A DNA stretch of 23,719 nucleotides from Coemansia sp. RSA 487 (taxonomy: Eukaryota; Kickxellomycota; Kickxellomycetes; Kickxellales; Kickxellaceae). The stretch's first letter is position 1. The number at the start of each line of letters is the position of its first letter. The translations under genes were made by a program, and so were the position numbers. Shown here piece after piece: positions 1 to 9,462 of the stretch. Under the pieces are notes generated by a model. It saw nothing but the letters and a program-made list of their open reading frames with translations. It ran no database searches and had not been told where the DNA came from. Location: assembly GCA_027577595.1 (NCBI GenBank), contig JANBRJ010000150.1:1-23719 (forward strand), in the 5' to 3' direction.

Positions 1-44
1 TTTTACTTTTGATATATTTATTGTTTCTCTGTAACAAAACAAGC

Positions 45-298
45 AGGGACCCGGGATGGATAACAAGGAGTAAAGAGGTACGTTTACTTTTTATTCTTCA
101 GCTAGATAAAAAATAATAATCAGTAAAAATGCATTGCCTTTCGAGAAAGGCAATGTCTAAGAAAATGGTGCCCTTTATATGTAACAGCTCTCTGTTATGT
201 ATAGTGCACCATTGCAATGTCCACAATTAGCGGTTGACCCAACCCATTTGAAAAGATCAGCCTTTCATATAACAGCACACTAGTGTGACATTCTTTTA
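45..298 (-). repeat. Repeat A, left copy (inverted partner at 22326-22573)
   Basis: Read on the minus strand, this segment aligns by eye with 22326-22573 read on the plus strand. Shared landmarks in order are a CACTAGTG-like core, GTGCACTA, a palindrome built on GTAACAG, and a second palindrome built on CATTGCCTT. A CTAG-containing stretch and a GGGTCC-like end follow. Both copies can fold two stem-loops at matching places; here they are at about 177-202 and 132-155. The alignment has many substitutions and small indels, so the copies are old. No coding content was seen. Confidence 0.7.
132..155. repeat. Perfect 11-bp stem palindrome in repeat A
   Basis: The arm CATTGCCTTTC (132-142) is followed by GA and then its exact reverse complement (145-155). 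The matching position of the right copy, 22472-22497, keeps a similar hairpin with a 5-nt loop and one bulged base, so the fold is a shared property of the element. Confidence 0.75.
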
Positions 299-521
299 AT
301 CGTAGCATAACACCAAATTATGATAAACTTGTACCATTTGTAGAAGCAGCAGGTATGAATTGTTGTATCTTCGTGTTTTATAAAATAACAAAGAGCTAAA
401 GAACTAACATTTAAAGGTTAAACAGAAAAACATTGGCTACCCATTGTATTATTGCTCATGGAAGCAAATCAGTTGTTCTAGCCAGAATACCATCCACAAC
501 TATCAGATGCTAGCTCTTTTG

Positions 522-650
522 TATGAATGAAAGTATATTATAAAAACTGAAGAAGCGACCAAGAGAAGAAAGTACCTGTCTACCTGCGATAACATGGCAT
601 GCTGTTAAATAATGGTAAACATACATCCGGTAATTAGATTCTGTGTCACA
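522..650 (+). repeat. Repeat C, copy 1
   Basis: This segment is a direct repeat of 1874-2003. Both begin with TATGAAT, share AAGTATATTATAAAAACT, and run through a nearly identical stretch around GACATGGCATGCTGTTAAAT (copy 1 has AACATGG) to ATCCGGTAATTAGATT. The middle is more divergent. No coding potential was recognised. Confidence 0.8.
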
Positions 651-763
651 CAGAAATTTTATAAAACATAATAAAATTGTGATTGTTGTGGTGTTTGTAT
701 GGCTACGAAAGCCAGGCTATTCATGAAAAATGAAGACAAGGAATTTTAGTTCCGTCAAGGCTT

Positions 764-880
764 TTATTTGTAACATACATATTTATGGACACGTTGTGGC
801 TGTGGATTTCCACAATCTGGATTACAATAGATACAGTTAAACCCTTGTGTTAAAAGCAATTCTTTATCATTCTGCTCCAT
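764..880 (-). CDS. Small C2HC zinc-finger reading frame 1 (possible exon or remnant)
   Basis: A 38-codon frame starts at an ATG at 880 and ends at TAA at 764. It contains LLLTQGFNCIYC and a pattern C-x2-C-x12-H-x3-C (Cys12, Cys15, His28, Cys32). The frame at 1540-1662 has the same spacing and the same leading motif, LLTxGFNC. That shared spacing is the reason for calling it, because either one alone would look like chance. It could be a micro-protein, an exon of a larger gene, or debris of a zinc-finger-bearing transposon. No conserved family is recognised and function is unknown. Confidence 0.4.
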   Translation of the reverse strand: MEQNDKELLLTQGFNCIYCNPDCGNPQPQRVHKYVCYK

Positions 881-943
881 CTTGTTGGATATGTATTTGT
901 AAAGAAAAGCAACGTGCAGAATAAAAAGTCTGTCCAACCACTG

Positions 944-1302
944 TTACATTATTGACGCTAGGGCTGTTATATAGGAATATTCAGTATATTATTAAAAACA
1001 GAACTAAAGGTAACTGACAAATATGGTATGAATGCCAGACTATTGTGACAATCTGAAGCGATACTTTCGTGATTTCTAATCTAAAAGAACCCGATACACA
1101 GACATAAAAATCGTGCCTGCCAAACAACCAAACCGTTTTCTCCTAGTTTTATTCTTTTTATCAAATCAACACATCTCACTATTTATATAGCCATAGAGCC
1201 AAGAGTCGTGATAATATTTCCTTAAATCGCATATCAAGGATATGACATATCATATATCATATATCGTATGTCTTGGTGCTGTATGCAAAGTTGGTGTGAC
1301 AT
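944..1302 (+). repeat. Repeat B, left copy (direct partner at 22587-22816)
   Basis: This aligns directly with 22587-22816. Landmarks are TTACATTATTGAC, a CTGTTAxATAGGA stretch, GACAAATATGGTATGAATG, GAGCCAAGAGT, TGATAATATTTCCTTA and a TATCATATAT palindromic run before CTGTATGCAAAGTTGG. The left copy carries about 139 extra bases (1044-1182) that the right copy lacks. Confidence 0.8.
1044..1182. mobile_element. 139-bp extra segment inside repeat B, flanked by ACTAT
   Basis: Compared with the right copy of repeat B, the left copy has an extra segment bounded by ACTAT at 1039-1043 and again at 1178-1182. The right copy has a single GCTAT there. This looks like a 5-bp target-site duplication around a short non-autonomous insertion. 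Deletion from the right copy through short homology is an equal alternative. No coding content and no clear terminal inverted repeats were seen. Confidence 0.4.
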
Positions 1303-1539
1303 ATATTCTATGACTCAGGATGTTCTTCTACGTTTATATACTAGTATTCAAATTCCATGCTTGATATATTGTTAATCATTGTTAAATAATATTCATACTA
1401 AGAAAGTGGTACCTATTCCAAAGCTATAATGCTATCAAATTAAATAAAGTGAAGATAACAATTATTACCAATATATATGCAAATATAATATCAGAATGCA
1501 TAATCATTCCAATTCACCTACTTTGTTTTTATAATCACT

Positions 1540-1662
1540 TTACAGTATAATACAGCAACCACTTTTCCTGTATGGGCACCTAGGTTCATGGTAGTTTAGA
1601 GCACCTGGACTCCCCTGATTTACCTTACAATGTTTGCAATTAAATCCTTTAGTAAGCAACAT
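1540..1662 (-). CDS. Small C2HC zinc-finger reading frame 2 (possible exon or remnant)
   Basis: A 40-codon frame starts at an ATG at 1662 and ends at TAA at 1540. It contains LLTKGFNCKHC and C-x2-C-x12-H-x3-C (Cys9, Cys12, His25, Cys29), followed by PYRKSGCC. Its leading motif and finger spacing match the frame at 764-880, so the two are probably homologous. The frame stays open for a few codons upstream of the ATG, so an upstream exon is possible. No known family is recognised. Confidence 0.4.
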   Translation of the reverse strand: MLLTKGFNCKHCKVNQGSPGALNYHEPRCPYRKSGCCIIL

Positions 1663-1873
1663 ATTTTTTGTATCTTGTAGTAATTAACAGCTCAGGAATA
1701 TATTAGATGTGTGAAGCAAAATAACAAATGTAAAAGCGTCCACGTTTTAAGCTTTTATATCTGTCGCTTGTCACAAGTAGGTTTGCCATTACTTGGATCT
1801 TGCAGTGTTTGATAGCTCATATTTATTTTTCTCAACAAAAATTTTTACCTTATAAATAATAGATTACATTTAA

Positions 1874-2003
1874 TATGAATAAAAGTATATTATAAAAACT
1901 TAAGCCCCCAAACCAGAGGAGAAAAGTCCATCTATCTGTGATGACATGGCATGCTGTTAAATAGTGGTAAACATACATCCGGTAATTAGATTTCGTATCA
2001 CAT
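1874..2003 (+). repeat. Repeat C, copy 2
   Basis: This is a direct repeat of 522-650, about 1.35 kb downstream of it. The best conserved part is GACATGGCATGCTGTTAAAT through ATCCGGTAATTAGATT. The intervening DNA is not itself duplicated. Confidence 0.8.
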
Positions 2004-2803
2004 TACAGGCATGTGTGTTCATTTGCAGCAGGGAAATCGATTTGCATTCTTTTTATTATAGCTTTTGGTTCCAAAATTGCCCCAGGTTGGGGCAGTGTGG
2101 GAGAAAATACATACAATAAAGAAATATGAGAGAAAAGCTTTATATAATTAAGAAATTCAAAGGCTAACATACCCCCAACCCATATGGCCAACACATGTGA
2201 GATTATGGATTCACCTGCATGTATCATAGCTGCCAGCTCTTTGCTACCAATCCTTTACTCATAATATGGGGTTGTTCTTGCTTTTATTTTGTTGGTATTT
2301 CAACACAATTTAGCTTGTAATTACATATTGATGTGAATAGCGGTAGACAGGAACTTACCAATGCATATTTTACTGTCGCTGGCTTCAAAATCTTATGGAA
2401 ATTCTCTAGTACAAATTCATAGTGTTTATTAACAGTGAAGTTTCTTGGATAGTGTATTCATAAAGAACAACACATTTTGATTGATTCATGAAAATATAAG
2501 CAGTAGTGAAAATTAAATCTACACATTTATTGCATCTATTTAATAAATTACACAAATTGGATTCAGAAAAGGAAAGAAAAAAGTCACATCTTAGTTAAAT
2601 CCGAGAGCTAAAGAGGAAACATTTTATCTTTTAGAGTTCTTTCCTTTGAAAATTGCTTTATGCACATCATAAAGGATATTTCTTTGTGGTAATTCTGCAT
2701 GTATCTAAAATAAAGTAGGATAGAATTTAGACTAAGCAAGAATTTCCTTTTTTCTTTTTCGCCCATTCTAGTCCACTCTTTATTTTATTAACGTTATTAA
2801 ACA

Positions 2804-5800
2804 ATGACAAATATCGACCAAATTGAAGCTTGTCGCTTTTGCTTCGAAGAGGGCTCAGATGACAATCCGCTTTCCCATCCTTGCAAGTGTAGAGGAAGTA
2901 TAGGGTTTGTACATAAAACATGGTATTTATTTCTTGTTTTTTTAGCAATGTGCATTTCTTAAAAGAGAACTTATGCTTTACTAACTTGTTTTATGTTGTT
3001 TTTGTAGTCTAGATGAGTGGATAGATCATGCTAACAATAGGCAAGTAGCAGTAAAAGCTAAAAGTATTTATTGCTTACAATTTGGCTTGGTTACATTATA
3101 CTAATTTTATCAACTTTGTTGTATTGCCTATGTAGGGAATGCACTGTGTGTCAGCATCCTTTTGTGTATGCTGATATTCAAGACCTTGACTCTCTTAGAC
3201 AAAGCATAAATGTGGCAACCATCCAACAGGCAATTGCAACCATGGCCAAATGGGGTATATATGCAACGTATAGTAGCATAATGTTTGTGTTGGAATACAT
3301 ATTCTTGCCATACATTGTGTATTGGATGCTCTGTGGGTTTTTTTGGCTGGCATTTGGTATTTTGCCATCATCTGAACTTCAGCAATACCCTTGTTCATTT
3401 GGTTTGACTGCAAAGAGATTTGAACAGCCCATATCGTGGAAGCAGTGGGCTGAGAATTTCAAGCAGGGATATATGGAAAACAATGTTGTTTCATTTTCTG
3501 GGCTTTTGGATGGTGCAAACTACTCAATCTATGTGCTTTACAACATAGCCAATGCAGCACTTTCTATGGGTTTATGGATAGCTGGTAAACTAGCACTTGG
3601 TACAGTGTCTGAATTACAAAAGAATGATACCACTGAGACAGCTGCAGAGTTTTTGGCAAAGTCAGTAGAGGGAGGTATCATCCTTGCTGCTGCTATGGTA
3701 GGTAATTACGCTGTTTTGAATACTTTTAATTGGGCTAAAACAGTATTCAAAAATTTTGCTGGTGATAATGAATCAGCAGCATCAGCCCCTGAGACTCGTC
3801 ACCAAATTATCCAGCAACAGATACAGGAGCAACAAAGACTTTTCATGATTCAGATGGAGGAAGCAAATGATGACAATACTTGGGCTGAGTGGGTAGGTAG
3901 CTCTGTTAGCCATATTTTCAGCGATGATTTTATTATAACATTTGTTGTAAAGTGCATGGTAACGTTTATTCTATTACCACTTTTTATTGGGAGATTTGCA
4001 GTATTTGTTATGTCCAGATATTCCACAGTGCTTACATTTGGTGATAGCCATACTCTAAAGCTTATGAGTGAGGTAATAGAAACTATTGTGTGGATAGAAT
4101 TACCAAGTCTATTAAAACAATTCGTTGAGTATATTGGTATTGAAATTGTGATATTGATGACTCCAATTGTGATGCACATTTCAAAGCTTTTTGACATTGC
4201 TAACCCACTCGAATGGGCACATGACAGTATCATAAGTCTAGTTAAGAGTATGGCTCTAGAGAAAGTCCATAAATTGATAATACAAGTTGATTCAGGATCG
4301 AACATTTACAGTCGCCAGTTTACAATCATTTTAGGCTACGCGTGCATTATAACAGTAATTATTCAATGCTTCAATTTTGCTCCTAAGCAATTCCATGGAC
4401 ACAGGTGTTATTTGACTTTAAAGCATGCTGCGTATACCCTTTTTACCATTATAGCAGTAATATGTGATTATTTATCAAATATTGCAGTTGGGTATACATT
4501 CCGCCTGTTGCTTGTACCTATTCTCAGCAAAAATTCAGCATATAAATTGTTTGACTCAATGTTTACAAATCCATGGACTACAATAGCTCTTAATATGATG
4601 CTTGGTATGATTGTGACAATTGTACATAACCTTCAATTTCGAGTACTATGTCTTTTCCATCGTCCTGGCTTGCCTTGGAGCATAGTAATCAATGAAAATA
4701 TTGCTGACAAGATACAAAGCGCAGTCCGCAATAATAAGGTCCTTGGGAGCATAAGGCGGATATTTACAAGCGTTTTAATATTGGCCTTGTGTGGTCTGTT
4801 TGGCATGTCTGCACCATTGGCAGCAATAGCAAAACTTGTGCCTGGGCTCTTTCCAATAACTTTGGATGGATTTAGCCTATCGGTCAATGTGTACACAATG
4901 AATCTGTTTATTTGTGCATGCCTAGCATACATGGCATTGTATACACATATTAACTATTCAGTGTTTAAACTATGCACATATATCCAGCTACAGCTTGCAC
5001 ACATATTTAGGCTGTCAGAGTATGTTCTTGGAGAGCGCAGCATTGTGGATGAGGGTACATGGACAATCAAGGGCATTCCTTGGCTGTCTGTGCCTGTGGC
5101 ATATCTGTGGATGCCAAATGGCACAATAAATGACACATTTGCTTCAATTCCATTTGAATATAGAAATGATAATACCAAAATACAAGAGGCTATAGATTTG
5201 GCACTGGCGGATAAATACCCATATTTGTCATTTACACTTGATGGCACAATCTACAAAGTTCCATGGACAAACGCTGTAAAGAAAACACCAGGTGTGTCAA
5301 TTGAGAAGAGAGTGGATAGCAGGGATGATTGCACTGATGAGGAAGATTACCATGTAGTATATATGCCTTTAGATAGATTAGAAAAGAGAAGCATGTTCGG
5401 TTTTGTCAGCATTGTCACCTTCCAAGCACAATTGCTTTGTTTGCTAGCCATGGCATTGGTCATTGGTAGATGCATTTGGATAGTTGATGGGATACAAGGA
5501 AACAAGCCGGCAGCCTTTTATTTTGGTCTAATCCTCATAATGGCATTTGCTACTACTGCAGGTGCATTTATGGCAAGATTCGGAGATGGATTTAATCAAA
5601 TTTTTGCACGATTGCACAAGATTGTATTGAGTACATGCAGCATGGTAGCCATCAGTCTAGCGTTCTTCACTGTTGTTCCATTGCTGGTTGGCAAGGTTTC
5701 CAGACTTTACTTGTCCACAATTTATACGTATTACTATGCGGGAGGTGATTCATTGCCAGATCAGCAGGTGGCACATTTTTGGGAAATGACCAACATCAAT

Positions 5801-6223
5801 CTGATCGATCTACTAGCATCTGCAATCCTTGTAGCTGTTATAAGAGCATTGACATCAGGCGAGGATGTAGTTGATGAAATGCTTGACGTATTTGACCATA
5901 GTCTGGATGAGATAAAGATTTGGGCAACTGTTAAGATCCTAGCACTACCAGTTGTTGCTCCAGCACTTGCTCTGTGTGTACTTCCCTATGCATTGGTTGT
6001 CAAGGACATGAGTCGAGCCAACACTTTGACTGTAGAAGCATGCCAGCTGGTTTTAGAGTTCAAGGACATCTCATTGCTTGCCAAGAACTGCCGAATCATT
6101 GTGTTTGCTGCAGCAATCGCACTATTTGTATATGTGATCATCAGATTGTTCCGAACCACACATAGCACAGTTCGCAATAGAATGGTTAGAGATAATCAGC
6201 AGCTGGTCAACTATAACGAATAA
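2804..6223 (+). CDS. SSM4: Doa10/Ssm4 (MARCH6) family RING-CH ubiquitin ligase
   Basis: Spliced model: exons 2804-2922, 3008-3040 and 3136-6223, giving 1079 residues. The N-terminus forms a complete RING-CH domain: Cys10, Cys13, Cys27, Cys29, His37, Cys40, Cys53 and Cys56, with the conserved Trp44. Both splice choices are fixed by this pattern, since Cys40 is completed across intron 1 and Cys53 follows intron 2. The rest is a long polytopic membrane protein with many hydrophobic helices. The C-terminal tail contains NQQLVNYNE, resembling the conserved C-terminal element of the family. Doa10 proteins sit in the ER and inner nuclear membrane and ubiquitinate misfolded or short-lived proteins for ER-associated degradation. 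The length lies between the human (about 910) and yeast (1319) members. Codon use is distinctly AT-rich compared with the gene next door. The stop lies only 51 bp from that of the convergent HELLS gene. Confidence 0.93.
2923..3007 (+). other. Intron 1 of the Doa10 gene (GT-AG)
   Basis: The 85-nt intron has donor GTATTT, a TACTAAC branch site at 2979-2985 and acceptor TTGTAG. Splicing joins TG to T to form the Cys40 codon, followed by LDEW, the expected RING-CH sequence. Confidence 0.9.
3041..3135 (+). other. Intron 2 of the Doa10 gene (probable GC-AG)
   Basis: The 95-nt intron has donor AG|GCAAGT, a TACTAAT branch site at 3099-3105 and acceptor ATGTAG. The reading frame needs a phase-2 donor, and the nearby GT sites (for example 3045) give the wrong phase. 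The GC donor has the consensus of GC-AG introns and restores R-E-C-T-V-C, the last zinc-ligand pair of the RING-CH domain. Confidence 0.8.
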
Positions 6224-6274
6224 CAATAATTTTTTTGTAGTGATAACTTGAGTTTTGATTTAAATTAAAGAAAT

Positions 6275-8542
6275 TCAGCTTTCGTCCTTGGCGTTGCTGG
6301 TAGCCAGAATATCATTTTGCTCATCGACAATGTGCTCGAGTTCTTCAAACCTGGAAGATGGTTTCGCAGCCTTCTGGTATGCCTCCAGCGACCTATCAGT
6401 AAGCAGGCGGATCTCATCGTCATCAAGAATGGCATCCTCTGGAACTCTATCCTGGGGAGCTAATGCATCAAGGATACGTTTGATTCCAAGCTGGTCTTTC
6501 TCAACAAGTTCGGTATCATCGCTGCTGAGAATATATGCGACATCTTGCACAGAAACTTCATCGTCACCAGAAGAGGGACGGCCCAAGCCCTTGAATCTTT
6601 TTTCATGGATAACCAGCTTTTCAAGCTTGCGCTTGGTACGGGCGCGCTTAATCATGGCATTTTCGCAGCTGCCAGCAATGGCCAACCGGTATATAATAAC
6701 AGGTCGCTTCTGGCCAATGCGGTGGACACGGTCCTGGGCTTGCAGATCCTGCTGTGGGTTCCAATCGGAATCGAAAATGACCACGGTATCAGCAGACGTT
6801 AGGTTGATGCCTAGCCCACCGGACCTAGTAGTCAAGAAGAATAGAGGGATCTCGGGATTCGTGTTGAAGCGTACGATGGCGTCCTGGCGGTCCGTTTGAC
6901 CTACAGATCCATCGATTCTACAGAAATCCCATTGCCGGAGCTCTGCGTAGCATTCGAGGATATCAAGCACGCGAGCAAACTGAGAGAAAATAAGTACACG
7001 GTGGCCCTTTGAGAACAAAACAGGTAAAAGGCGGTCGAGGACAAGAAGCTTGCCCGAGGCACGAACTATTTGTTCATCAATAAGATACTCGGATTCGGGA
7101 TCTTCGGGGTGCTTGACGGGGAAGTCGAAGATGAACGGGTGCTGGCATACCTTGCGCTGCTGCATAAGACGGAAATTAAGGTTCATTTGGCGCACGCGTG
7201 AAGGGGTTGCGATGTCTTCAGTCGCAGTGCTGTGCCTTTTGCTAGTGGCATTGATGACCTCGAGCTCTTCGTTATCCTTGTCGTAGTTGTCATCGTCGTC
7301 ACCATCTTCTTCAACGGCAGTTTTCTCGGTGGCTGGTGTGCCGGGCATTGAAGGCGTCGAGATAGCAGGCTTTGCCATCTTTGTTTCGAGGAAGCCGCGT
7401 AAATCGGGGCCACGAACGGCCTGGTAGTACTCGAATTGTAGCGGAGCCATGGGGCACGAGATCAGATACTCGCGCTTGGGAGGCAAAAATTTTTCAACGT
7501 CGACCTTAAGACGGCGCAAAAGGAAGGGCTGCAAGATCTGGTGCAGCTTGGCTACAACGCGCGAAGACGATTCATGATTTGCTGCTTGCCCCTCCTCGTG
7601 ATCCACTTGGCCAATGCCGCCCAAGTCGAACCATTCCTGGAAGCTATCGAGATCATCAAAGATGTCGGGCAGCAGGAAGTTGAGAAGCGACCAGAGCTCG
7701 GCTAGCGAGTTTTGCAGCGGCGTGCCAGTCAACAGGAGGCGATTGGCGCTCTGGTACGACTTCAGCTCCCTGACAAGCTTGCAGTTCAAGTTCTTGATGC
7801 GATGGCCCTCATCGACAATAATGAACTTCCATGCGAAGCGCTGCAGCGCTTGGCGGTCGCGCATCGATATCTCGTACGTAGTGACAACGACAGGGAAGCT
7901 GCGGTCCAGACGCCGCAAATGCTTCTTGCGCAGATCGCGTCTTTCTTCGGGGGTTCCATGGTACAGGAGCACGGGAGTGCCCGGGGCAAAGCGGTAGAAC
8001 TCGGAGACCCAGTTGGAAAGCGTCGATAGAGGCACGACGACAAGAAAGGGACCCCATACCTGCCTCTCCCGAAGGAAGCAAAGGAACGCTATCGTCTGCA
8101 GCGTCTTTCCAAGTCCCATTTCGTCGGCCAAAATGCCATTCAGGCCGTTCTCGTACAGCGACGCTAGCCATTCCATGCCCTCTAGCTGGTAATCACGCAT
8201 CACACCGCCGCTGATGCTGCGCGGCTGTCTAGGAGACACATGCTCGCCATTGATAACACGCTCGTCCTCTTCGTCCTCTTCAGCTGGAGCTGTGCTGTCG
8301 TCGATAGAGATCTTTGCACGCTTGCGCTTATGCCCCACGTCGCGCTTTTCATCGCGCTTTGCTTCGAGCTTTGTGGCCACAAACGATGCGTATGCTGCGG
8401 ATTTCTCGAGCAAAAAGTCAAGACGCTGCAAACGCACAGCAGCCTCGCTATTGGGTTCCTCGTACTGAGCCATCGCCTTTTCGCGGAGCACCCGCAAAAC
8501 GCCCTTTTGGTTTGGGTTAACGGGACTAGCGTCTTGGGTCAT
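6275..8542 (-). CDS. HELLS: LSH/HELLS (Ddm1, Irc5) family SNF2 chromatin remodelling ATPase
   Basis: An intronless 755-residue protein. A basic stretch HKRKRAK at 71-77 looks like a nuclear signal, followed by an acidic patch. The SNF2 ATPase begins near residue 112 with motif I EMGLGKT (141-147), the box DEGH at 244-247 (the LSH form, where many SNF2 proteins have DEAH) and LLTGTPLQN near 270. The helicase C lobe includes GKLLVLDRLLP near 497, TRSGGLGINL near 572 and motif VI QAQDRVHRIGQ at 601-611. An acidic, low-complexity insert lies at about 395-450 between the lobes. Segment by segment the sequence follows human HELLS and yeast Irc5, including FLLPDIFDDL and HRIKN. The family moves nucleosomes and supports silencing, DNA methylation or recombination, depending on the lineage. 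The gene is tail-to-tail with Doa10 and head-to-head with the gene at 8823. Confidence 0.9.
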   Translation of the reverse strand: MTQDASPVNPNQKGVLRVLREKAMAQYEEPNSEAAVRLQRLDFLLEKSAAYASFVATKLEAKRDEKRDVGHKRKRAKISIDDSTAPAEEDEEDERVINGEHVSPRQPRSISGGVMRDYQLEGMEWLASLYENGLNGILADEMGLGKTLQTIAFLCFLRERQVWGPFLVVVPLSTLSNWVSEFYRFAPGTPVLLYHGTPEERRDLRKKHLRRLDRSFPVVVTTYEISMRDRQALQRFAWKFIIVDEGHRIKNLNCKLVRELKSYQSANRLLLTGTPLQNSLAELWSLLNFLLPDIFDDLDSFQEWFDLGGIGQVDHEEGQAANHESSSRVVAKLHQILQPFLLRRLKVDVEKFLPPKREYLISCPMAPLQFEYYQAVRGPDLRGFLETKMAKPAISTPSMPGTPATEKTAVEEDGDDDDNYDKDNEELEVINATSKRHSTATEDIATPSRVRQMNLNFRLMQQRKVCQHPFIFDFPVKHPEDPESEYLIDEQIVRASGKLLVLDRLLPVLFSKGHRVLIFSQFARVLDILECYAELRQWDFCRIDGSVGQTDRQDAIVRFNTNPEIPLFFLTTRSGGLGINLTSADTVVIFDSDWNPQQDLQAQDRVHRIGQKRPVIIYRLAIAGSCENAMIKRARTKRKLEKLVIHEKRFKGLGRPSSGDDEVSVQDVAYILSSDDTELVEKDQLGIKRILDALAPQDRVPEDAILDDDEIRLLTDRSLEAYQKAAKPSSRFEELEHIVDEQNDILATSNAKDES

Positions 8543-8822
8543 GGTTCCAGGAGAAGAAAAATGGCTTGGAAAACAAGTTTCAAATGAAATATTGTTTGTT
8601 TACGATATGATTGGGAAGGGAGGGGGGAATGGAAGGAGAGGAGAGGAGAGGAGAAGAGAGAGGAGAGGAAAGAGGAAAGATACTGTTTGCTTTGGTTTGC
8701 TTTGCATTGCTTTGCTGTGAAGCAGGTCGATTTTTTTTTTTTTGATCCCCTCCCTTGACTTTTTTGATCTGGCCAAAAAAAAAAGCCTCCCCTCTTCTCT
8801 TCTTTCCTCCGTCTTTATTTAA
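8543..8822. promoter_or_regulatory. Divergent promoter with a polypurine tract
   Basis: This 280-bp spacer separates two genes transcribed away from each other. It holds a 50-nt uninterrupted purine run at 8631-8680 built from GGAGA-like units. A TTTGC-repeat stretch follows at about 8687-8717, then T-runs and a pyrimidine-rich tract at about 8785-8815 just before the downstream start. No clear TATA box is seen. Such strand-asymmetric tracts are common at nucleosome-poor fungal promoters. Confidence 0.55.
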
Positions 8823-9365
8823 ATGAGCTTGAATCAGACTGTTTCGTTACTAAGCAAGTGGACAGCGGTCCATTCTCGGATCCGTGCACGGGTAGCAGAG
8901 GCACAGGTGCTGCAGCAGTCGATGGCCATGGCCAGCAGCGAGCCACGGCTATTGGGGATACAAGCAGCCAAGCTCAACACTGTGGTTACTGAGATATGCG
9001 CACAAGTACCAGTTCTTTACAAAGTGCTCGAGGCATACCACCCAGCACAAGACATAAAGGAGGAGGGGGAGGAGGGGGAGGAAGACGATGCAATGGCGGT
9101 GGTTCTGGGACTGGCTGGAGCACAGGCCAAGGCAACAGCCGATCGGGCGTTCAAGACCTGTCTTGGCGATATGGACCAGTGGCACAGGCTTTGCAAAGCG
9201 TATTCGGTAGATATGGAGATTGATGTGGATGAGTTTTTGGCGAAAACAAGCGCCTGTGGCGCAGACTCCTCTGCTATGCTTGCAGAAATCAAGGCGCGGT
9301 TGGAGCTGCTTGCGCAGGATCGGCGTGCCAAAGCTGCGGAGGAAGAAAGTCGCCATCTAATGTAA
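8823..9365 (+). CDS. Unrecognised 180-residue coiled-coil-like protein
   Basis: An intronless frame with an ATG in a good context (AAATGA). The protein is mostly predicted helix: residues 1-75 are rich in heptad-like Leu/Val/Ile, an acidic EEGEEGEEDD linker lies near 80-90, and two further helical segments end in an Ala/Glu/Arg-rich tail. No catalytic motif, signal peptide or membrane segment is visible. The overall look is that of a small structural subunit, for example of a cytoskeletal or kinetochore complex. A dynactin p24-like protein was considered but no diagnostic match was seen, so no function is assigned. Its codon use matches the GC-richer neighbours, and it ends 97 bp before the UNG1 start in the same direction. 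Confidence 0.7.
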   Translation: MSLNQTVSLLSKWTAVHSRIRARVAEAQVLQQSMAMASSEPRLLGIQAAKLNTVVTEICAQVPVLYKVLEAYHPAQDIKEEGEEGEEDDAMAVVLGLAGAQAKATADRAFKTCLGDMDQWHRLCKAYSVDMEIDVDEFLAKTSACGADSSAMLAEIKARLELLAQDRRAKAAEEESRHLM

Positions 9366-9462
9366 AAACAAGTTGACTCTCCCCCCTTTTTCTTTCCTTC
9401 TTTCTTGTTTTGTATACAATATATTTTGTTCTAGTTCATTCCCAGCTTTAATTCAAACAAGT

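Larger units (their letters stand above)
1..2803. other. AT-rich, repeat-bearing intergenic block
   Basis: No long reading frame with convincing protein character is present in this 2.8 kb block. It holds parts of at least three repeat families (listed separately), short palindromes, and two small minus-strand frames with a shared C2HC zinc-finger pattern. A 74-residue minus-strand frame at 2003-2227 has no recognisable motif and is not called. The last part, about 2700-2803, is the presumed promoter and 5' leader of the Doa10 gene and is T-rich. Confidence 0.6.

Noticed and set aside
1-2803. A CRISPR array, or a virus-like element with capsid or polymerase parts, in the repeat block
   Set aside because: Repeats are few, diverged and unevenly spaced, and no polymerase, integrase or capsid motif was seen in any frame.
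6288-6899. A plus-strand 203-codon frame opposite HELLS
   Set aside because: Ser-rich shadow translation of the SNF2 gene, with no independent support.
9373-9462. A 30-codon N-terminal extension of UNG1 as a mitochondrial presequence
   Set aside because: It starts with TTG, is hydrophobic with hardly any basic residues, and translates the pyrimidine-rich leader. The ATG at 9463 is better.
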